Shown: positions 56,405-64,000 of the stretch, piece by piece
Position numbering within the stretch: the stretch's first letter is position 1
Layout of the letters: the number at the start of each line of letters is the position of its first letter
NCBI GenBank assembly: GCA_027924645.1
Contig: BSBN01000293.1
Coordinates: forward strand, 10,874,501-10,938,500
Length of the DNA stretch: 64,000 nt
Reading direction: 5' to 3'
DNA from: Cunninghamia lanceolata
Taxonomy: Eukaryota > Streptophyta > Pinopsida > Cupressales > Cupressaceae
The notes under the pieces: model-generated
What the model saw: the letters and a program-made list of their open reading frames with translations, nothing else
Told to the model about the DNA's origin: nothing
Databases searched by the model: none
Program-made: the position numbers and the translations under genes

Positions 56405-58270
56405 TGTTGCATATGTGTTGTCATTGATGTCAACATTACTGAAGGATAGTGATGCAAAGTGATGAGTATATGCTGAGGTAATCAGATAAGAAGAAAAAGA
56501 AAGATATGGATTAGAGAAGTTGTCAAGTAAAGGGTAAGATAATTGGATTAGTATCATCTGTACACAATTGTACCCTATCTTCTGAAGTTCATGAAGAAGT
56601 GAAAGTTGTGAGCAGGTCAATGTGCTAACATGAAGATTCTTGTTTTGTTGGAAGGAGTTGTGTTTGATGTTTAGAATGAAGTGGTGAACATTGTATTTCT
56701 TGTTTCCTAAGGAAAGGCATGCTTTAGTCTTAAAAGAAATATTTAGGAGGTCCAAGGCATTGGTGTTTGCACTGAAGCAGTTCGGGAGAATGCTTCGCAT
56801 TCCTCCACACTTAAAGGTATGGCCTTATGGCTTGAGAGTTAGATAGGGACAATTATGAAGTGTGTATGATCCTAGTTTTAGAGATTGAAAGTTACCACAA
56901 AAGATTTTAGAGCTTGCAAAGTAAAGATAGAAGTTCAGGATAGATGCTGATAGGATGTGTTTGAGAAATGCTCCACATTTCTCTACTTTTGAAGATGAGG
57001 TCCTGCTGTTTGATAGATAGTCAGATGCAATTGAGAAGTTTGTTATATTAAAGTTCTGATTGATAAGTTGTATCATAGAGGTCCTCCGGAGTTAGCATAA
57101 CAAAGATATATCATGTTGCTAATTAGGGTTGTTTGGAGGAGAAAGAAAAAGCCACTGCATTGCACTGTAGTTCATCTTTTGACTTTGATGTTTGGAGGAT
57201 GAGTTCAAATATTCAGTATCATTGTTCATTTTAGGTTTTAGGTGTTGAAGTGAACCACAAGTTGTTTTTCTTTAATGCTTTATCTCAAGACTGATTATTT
57301 AGTGTTTGTATGTGATACCGAGTTTAGTATTTGTTTGTTTGCACCAAAAAGAAATCATATATTTCAGAGGAAGGAATGTTGAGAAGGTTTGTGAAAGTCT
57401 TATGTTGATTGTGAAATGATTCACATGATGCTAATTGGTCTCTTCGGTACTGCTTTAGGTTTGGAGCTATTTTGTGAATGGATAATTGTGTGTTGGGCCG
57501 ACTTCATGTGTTTTGATGACCTCGCCAGATGTTTTGAAGTGTGTGACAGCTTGGAAAAATTTGTTAAGGAAGATTAGGTCTTGGTTATCACTTGGATTGA
57601 ACCACATTGGATTTATACATCTTTTGGAAGCCGACTTGGTGTGGTCATTGCACACTTCATGTCTACACATTTTATCTTGGCAGACGTAGGAGAAAGATTT
57701 TGTTGGTTGTGGAAGGTATAATTAAAAGAACTTGTTTGTTATGGATTGAGTGAGTGTGTGTTAGGTTATATGAATGAGTGGGAAAGTGAGTGAGTGTATA
57801 TGTGAAGATGTGTTGAAGGAAGCAGTGTTTGCGATGTGGAGGAAGTGAAGATTTGAGTTAGAGTAAAGTGTGTAGATGTTGCGAACATGTCTGATTAGTG
57901 AGGTTAGTTGAAGGTGATGTTCAGAGGTTGCAGCCTCATTATGTAAGTACTGTAGTGTTGTAACTGTTGAGGGATTTGTAGCTTCCTTTGGGTTGTATCC
58001 CATAAATAATATTATAAATCTTATTTTATTTGTGAGGCTAGATTTGGACAGTAGATCCAAGCAACTTGCTCACCATGGTTTTTCCCTTCTAGGGTTTTCC
58101 ATGTAAATCTAGTGTTGTGGTTGTGTGCTCATGTGTTGTGCTTTGATTTGTTTAATCTAGTTTATCATTTGTTTAAGGGAGTAAGAAGATTTAGCTGATA
58201 AAGTTAATCTGGAATAAATTTTTGGGATATATTGATCCACCCCCTTCTCAGTATATCATTTGTTCTAACA
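56405..58270 (+). repeat. 3' LTR of copia element 2
   Basis: It starts TGTTGCATATGTG and ends TTTGTTCTAACA (1866 bp). It shares GTTGTCATTGATGTCAAC and GAATGCTTCGCATTCC with the copia 1 LTR but is otherwise diverged. Its partner LTR is not in the window. Confidence 0.75.
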
Positions 58271-58279
58271 TGGACTAGA

Positions 58280-59334
58280 TATGTCTTTGATAGTTGCTAA
58301 AGAAGAAACTAGGTTAGAAAAGTGTTACCATCTTCTTTACAACCATAGATGGAGATAGTCTTCCTTCACATATTTTATTGATTAATGGATTTTAAGTGTT
58401 AGGGAAAAAATCTAGGGTTGTATTTTGTAGAATGGTGCAAAAAGGTTTATTTGTTGTCTTCTTTAAAAACTACAGTATGTAAAAGAGAGCACTAAACAAG
58501 GAATATTGGAATGAGCGTAAGTCCATGTTATAGGTTGTAGCTTGGTCACTGGAGGTTTTGAATAAATAAGTTTTAGCTTGTACTATGCCTAGATGGGTAA
58601 TTATCAAGAATCTCTCACCTCAATTCTGGGATTTCATTCCTCAACTGCTACAACCCATGGGCAAAGTTCTCCAGTTAGAGGAAACCAGGGCCACTTTGCC
58701 ACACATGGATGCAAGGTCCTGGGGTCTCTCTTACCTAGTGTTGATATTCATGAGGAAATAGGAATAAACATGAGGAGTTATATTGTGTCTTGTAAACTTG
58801 AGATTCTGGGAGGGCTAAACACTTGCTTCCTTTGTAAAAATGAAGGGTGCCACCAAAAAGGGATTTCTCAAAGATTAAGAGATATAACAATAACTTCAGG
58901 CCTAAATTTGGATAAAAAACAAATGCTCAAAATTCACGAGATGATAACAAAAATAATGACAACAATGATAAACAAGGGAAAGGGGATCACATAAAAGTTG
59001 ATGGAGTCAAAAATAGAGACAAGTTTGAGAGTCTTAATAGAGATACTCATAATTTTGAAGGCACAAACAAGAAAATTGAAACCGAGGCACTAAGGTGGTC
59101 AATCAACACAAAAATAATGCACAAGAGATAGTGCTTGATAAAATGAAAGAAAGCATCATGAATGAGAAGAAAAAAATTGAAGAAGTTTCCAACAAGGTTG
59201 AAAATGTCAATTCTACCACATTAGAGCCAGAGGTGGGAATTAGGAATTTATCAAATGAGAATATGTTGGAGGGGAACAAAGAAAACATTGTGTTGGATTG
59301 TAACAACCCCCTATTCCTCAGTGATGAGGAGTAG
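58280..59334 (+). pseudogene. LINE ORF1 remnant
   Basis: The region around 58585-58720 reads PRWVIIKNLSPQFWDF in one frame, resembling the end of the DUF4283 domain of plant LINE ORF1. A frame change leads to the 58593-58994 frame, with CFLCKNEGCHQKG as a zinc-knuckle relic. The last frame (59095-59334) is a charged tail ending at TAG. Several stops lie upstream. ORF1 proteins bind the LINE RNA; this one is broken. Confidence 0.65.
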
Positions 59335-59499
59335 GGAATGGAAATTGGTAAAAAAGAATATAAAAAAGATGAGAAGAAGAAGAGAAAATAGGCAAGTAGA
59401 GAAGATAGTGGGCAAAAAAATAGAAAGAAAGGGAAAGATGAAAAGATCCTAAAATGTTTTGACATATTATACAAAAATTAGAAAGCTTCAAATTCCTCT

Positions 59500-62400
59500 C
59501 CCAATAATGATGAGTTTAATATGCATTAGTTGGAATATAATGGGACTTGAGTCTCCTGATAGAAAATATATTATTATGAGTTTTTGTAATAAGAATAATT
59601 ATTTGGACTTCTTTCTTCTTGAAGAATTCAAAGTTGTAGGGTTTCAATTGGAGGTAAACTTGAAGTTCATTTGGAAGGATGCTATTCATTTCTACACTAA
59701 TCATGACAAGGGGAGAGAAGGAATTGCTATCTTAATCAATAATGAGTGGGCCAACTATATTAAGGAATCTGGTAGCTCTCAATGTAATAGAGGTGTTTGG
59801 ATTATTATAGAGAAAGACAACATGAAGTTTGGATTGTGCTCAATTTATGTAGCCAATGACTATAGAGATAGAATTAAGATGTGGAAGTGGATGAGCACCC
59901 TCCCCAGGGTCCCCTAGATTGTGGGGGAGATTTCAACATGATAGAGCATAAAGAGGACAGATGTGGAGGCATTAAAATGGCTTGGAAAGGAAATGAACAT
60001 TTCTTTTGGAATAAGATGAAAAGAAGCCTAAATATCTTTGAACCTCTTGAAAATGGGAAAAGAGAGAGCAAGGACATTTGGTATACTTGGTGCAATAGTC
60101 AGAAAGAGGGGAGAAGAATCTATTATAGGCTTGATAGATTCTATGCTCATAATGGTCACTTTAGTTTTGAGCCCATTGAAGCCAGGATTTTGTTCTAGGG
60201 TAACAATAGTAACAAGCTGAGAAGAGACAACATGTTCAAGCTTAATATTAAGTTGCTCAATAGACAAGAATGTAATGATGGAATCTTAACTTTGAGAGAG
60301 ATCAATAGGATTATTTAGAGAGGGTATCCATACATTGAGCAATGGAATAGGAATGTCAGCAGTTGGAAAAAGCTTTCCCAAACTCTAGGGAAGAAGTTTT
60401 CCCTTGATGGGAGGAGGAATGAGAATAAGCTTCAAGAGGACCTTTATTCTATGGAGAGACTCTTGTAGAAGGACCCTAACAATGAGGCATTGATTGATGT
60501 GATGATTGACACTAAACACAAGTTGAGGTGTGTTTAGACCAGGAAAGCTCAAGGAATGAAAATTAGGGCCAAAATGAATTGGCTCAAAGTTGGGGATAAA
60601 GGGTCAAAAATATTTTTCAACTTTCTCAAGATGAAGAATATCCAAGAATAAATTGGATAAAGGCCCAATTTAGGTGGATAATTTAAAGATTAATAACATA
60701 AGCAACATTAATGATGAATTCATAAATTCTATCATAATTTGTTTACTTCGAGTAATGATAATAATGAGTGTAGAGAAGCACAAGAGTATTGTTAGAATAT
60801 TATCCCTTAAAAAATTAAGGAGTTGGATGCCAACATCTTAGATAAGGATATTAGTAAGGAGGAGATCATAAGAACCATTAAATCATTTAAGAATGATAAA
60901 TCTCTAGGAATTGATGGGCTTCCTGTTGAGTTTTATAAGAAAATATTGAATCGGTTGCTGAGGATCTATTGTTGGTATATAATGAGGTTATTAGTAAGGG
61001 GACATTGGGTAGTAATATTAATAGAGGTGTTATAAATCTTTCACCAAAAGAAGGGGATAGAGCACAAATGAGAAATTGGAGATCAATTACACTCCTTAAT
61101 GTCTCCTATAAAATTCTAGCCAAGATATTGGCTTTCAAACTTACTGATATCCTCCCAAATTTCACAAATACTACACAAACTGGTTTCATAACAGGCAGAT
61201 ATATTTTAGAAAATTTGATCACTAGCTGGGAAGCCATGAATTGGGCAAAGATTACTATCTAGAATGTTGGCATGCTTCTACTTGATTTTGAGAAAAAAAA
61301 TGACAAGGTTTAATGGTCATTCATTGTTATGACATTGGAGGCTTTTGGGTTTTCACCTAAGTTTTGTGAGATGATTAAAGTGTTGTTTAAGGATACTGTT
61401 ATCCAAATTGATGTGAATGGTACTTTAATAGAATCTTTTACTCTTCAGAGGTCTATTAGGCAAGGGTACCCATGAATCCTACCTTGTTTGTGATAGCCTC
61501 AGATGCCTTGCATTTTTTAATAAGAACAAATTGTAACAAAGATAATATTAAGGGGTTAATTCTCCCAAATAATGATGACCTGCTAAACATACAATTTGGT
61601 GATGATACTACACTTTTTGTGGATCTGGAAGAGAAGAACTTTGATAACATGATGAATAAATTGAATCTATTTTGTAAAGCATCTAGTGCTAAAGTATCAA
61701 AGAGTAAATCTACTCTTCTTAGTTGGCAAGAACTCCCTCCGAGCTAGTTTAATAAGCAAGGTCTTCTTTGGGGGGCCTAGAAACAAGTTACATATCTTGG
61801 CATCCCTTTTTCTACTATTCCCTTCCTAAAATATATGTGGGAATGGATTGATGACAAAATTGATAGAAAATTCTCAAAGTGGAATAAGAAGTATCTATCA
61901 ATGGTTGGTAGGTTTCAAGTCTCTCAAAAGATTTTATCCTCCTATAGTATATATTATGCCTCAGTTTGGTTTTTTAATATTACCAAATCAATGATATTTA
62001 TAAGGTTATTAGGAAGTTCCTATGGTCAGATGGTAAATAAAATAAGAAAAGTACAGTTGTCAATTGGTAGTGGTGCTGCATGGACAAAGATCAAGGTGGC
62101 CTAGGGTTAAAGAACTTGAGAATCCATGAGATTAATCTTGAAATAAAATGGATTATTAAGGCCATTAATGGAAAGGAACCTTGGAAGGTGCTCATTAGAA
62201 ACAACATTCAGATGGTTTTGAAAAAATCCAACCAGTGGAAAGGGATTCACCCACAAGATATCATATTTGGTAAAATTTTTATCTCTCCCTCTGGCTCTAA
62301 TGTGTTCAATAGTATTTGGAAAGATTGGGAGATGGTGAGAAACTCCATCAAAGGTTGCAATGATTATAATAAAGATAACAACAAAATTTGTAGTTATAGG

Positions 62401-63330
62401 TCTATATGGTGGAGTCTATATTGGAACAATAAGCCTCTTGCTCTCCTTCAAGGGTGTTCAACGAAAAAATGGAATAGAAAGGGGATTAGTTTTTTCAATG
62501 ACATCATAGATAGTAATCAATTGAGAGATTGGCATTGGTTCAGTAGCAAGTATGGATTGCCACAATCCCAAAGAAGGACTTATTCAGTCCTGAGGAAAAC
62601 TTGTCACAATCTACATTTCCATATTGATATCGACTACCACATTGAAGTTTATGAGAATTTCTTATGGGTAGATGGCTCTTCTTTTTTAAAATTAGCCCAA
62701 AGAAGCTAAATAGGATCCTAACTAACTCCCAAGAAGTCATCAGTCATGTGAGTAGGATCTGGAACCTTAACCTTAGTCAAAATCAATGGATTAAAATCTA
62801 TAAGTGTTGCTAGTCTAATATCATTGATCATATGAAGTCTTGTTTCAAGTGGTTGCTTTTGATTAAGAGACTCATTGTTAGTTTGAATTGTTTTAAAGGT
62901 GACCCTGTCAAGAGCAATTGTAAAGTTTGTAATAGGCTTTAAACTGTTGAACATATTTTCTTTGATTGCAAGTTTGCTAAGGAAATTTGGTTGATTTTCC
63001 TTTCTTATTTGAGGGGTTGGGATAGGAGAGATAAATTTTCTTGGCATGAAATATTGTTTGGTTATGTGGAAGGGTTGGATATTCATTATAATTTTTTTGG
63101 CTTATTTTAAAAACTAAGATTCTTTGGCTTCTATGGAAATGGAGAAACAAGGATAATTTTTAGGGCAAGGGGAGACACCTTACAGAGTCTTCTAGAGGGT
63201 TCACCTTTCATCATATTTCTATGTAGGTTACCATGATGCTTGAGATATCAAAAGAGAAATTATTGGAACTGATGGATGAAGGACAAGCATGCATCAAGAG
63301 ATCAGAGATCAAAACAACAAAATTCTAGCC
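59500..63330 (+). pseudogene. LINE ORF2 remnant (endonuclease and reverse transcriptase)
   Basis: Endonuclease starts at CISWNIMGLESPDRK (about 59520) and continues with CGGDFNMIEHKEDRCGG (about 59920) and YYRLDRFYAHNG. RT motifs are SLGIDGLPVEFYKK (about 60900), MRNWRSITLLNVSYKI (about 61070), QTGFITGRYILEN and the catalytic FGDDTTLF (about 61600). Near 62910 the C-terminal CKVCNRL, stop, VEHIFFDCKFAKEIW is the zf-RVT-like segment of plant LINEs. More than ten stops and frameshifts break the frame. Confidence 0.85.
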
Positions 63331-63805
63331 ACATGATGTCAGCCAGGTGGATGATAAGTTTGTAAAACATTATATGCAATTCTGAAATAGATACATAAGA
63401 ACTTCACCTTTGACATGCTTATGGAGGATATGGTACTCAAGGAGAAAAATAGATGTTTTGATGGTGCTAAATTGGAGGTGGTGAGGCAGGATGATAACAT
63501 TTTAGCTATTACTCTTCTCATTGGTACATATGAGATTGATAGTTATAATAAAATCTACAACAAATAATTTAATTGACTATGATATATGATGTATTAGTGT
63601 CTTTTCGAGTTGTGGGAATAGTAACAATTTTATCTATTCATTATTTTGTGATTGATGTAGACATTACTATGCATATGTATCTACTGTTTTGAATATGTTT
63701 GATGGACATTAGTGTCCTTGAAACTTGATTACTCATTTGGGCATCTAAAACATATTGTAACCTACTATTTTTTCCCTTTGTAATAGATAATAAATAAAAA
63801 AGCAT

Positions 63806-64000
63806 TGGAAACATCCCTTTTCCATCCTCTTCACAAGCCCCACTTATTTTCATCCCCTCTAGCCTTTCTATCCCAAGTTCCCACTACATCCACTTCTTCA
63901 ATGTCTTCCACTGCAACTAATTTTTTAGTCCCTCCTTCATTCTTTTTAGAAATTAATAAATCTTCTTTAGAAATAGAAAATAAAGATCTAGTCACTCCAC
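63806..64000 (+). other. Sequence after the LINE tail; open frame from 63901 running off the window
   Basis: The first ~95 bp are pyrimidine-rich. An ATG at 63901 opens a frame to the window end (MSSTATNFLVPPSFFLEINK...). It might be the start of another LINE ORF1, but 33 codons are too few to decide. Confidence 0.2.

Larger units (their letters stand above)
36885..58270 (+). mobile_element. Ty1/copia LTR retrotransposon 2 (plus strand), 5' truncated and interrupted
   Basis: Coding remnants at 36885-38322 and 54731-56106 join into one copia pol once the 16.4-kb insertion is removed. The 3' LTR is 56405-58270. The 5' LTR, gag and protease are not in the window; the left breakpoint is near 36870-36890, inside the protease/pre-integrase junction. 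Similar LTR words and near-identical C-terminal pol residues show kinship with copia element 1. Confidence 0.85.
58280..63805 (+). mobile_element. Broken plant L1-type LINE
   Basis: An ORF1 with a DUF4283-like segment and knuckle, an ORF2 with endonuclease, RT and a C-terminal zinc-finger segment, and an A-rich end (AATAAATAAAAAAG near 63790-63803) give the order of a plant L1. The 5' end abuts the copia 2 LTR at 58270, so the 5' end is either cut off or displaced by the copia insertion. Target-site duplications were not found. Confidence 0.8.

Noticed and set aside
1..64000. Any host protein-coding gene
   Set aside because: Every frame with recognisable similarity belongs to a retroelement; no exon-intron gene was seen.

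Overview
This 64-kb window looks like intergenic DNA of a large, repeat-filled land-plant genome. It is AT-rich, packed with LTR retrotransposons nested inside each other, and carries a plant-type LINE. I found no host gene. A gymnosperm is plausible given the old nested copia and gypsy layers and the Tat-like element, but the sequence alone does not prove it.

Layout. Positions 1-4290 hold two diverged direct copies of a roughly 2-kb repeat full of short TTGTATRT/AYATACAA inverted repeats. Positions 4295-10327 read best as the 5' end of a minus-strand gypsy-like element: a gag-like ORF, a primer-binding site (PBS), and a 4.56-kb LTR-like block whose two ends are inverted repeats of each other. 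Positions 11251-36179 are a minus-strand Ty1/copia element (TSD CTAAT). A 17,490-bp Ty3/gypsy element (13945-31434, TSD CATCT) is inserted in its reverse transcriptase (RT) region. From 36885 to 58270 lies a decayed plus-strand copia element. It is interrupted by a non-autonomous LTR element (38328-54730, TSD ATAGG), which is itself interrupted by another one (40567-51447, TSD CCACC). Positions 58280-63805 are a broken LINE.

The most interesting object is the 17.5-kb gypsy element. It is young: its two 5,333-bp LTRs have equal length and differ at about 27 sites. It appears intact. Each LTR carries a complete 994-codon ORF of unrecognised function, preceded by about 950 bp densely studded with CGAT/ATCG motifs. 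The internal region has one 2,134-aa gag-pol ORF in the order gag, protease, archaeal/plant-type RNase H, RT, degenerate gypsy RNase H, integrase. The complete D-E-D-D RNase H lies upstream of RT, while the usual gypsy RNase H has lost all its catalytic residues. A possible division of labour is that gag-pol supplies particle, RT and integrase, and the LTR protein is an accessory factor made from its own promoter. That part is inference.
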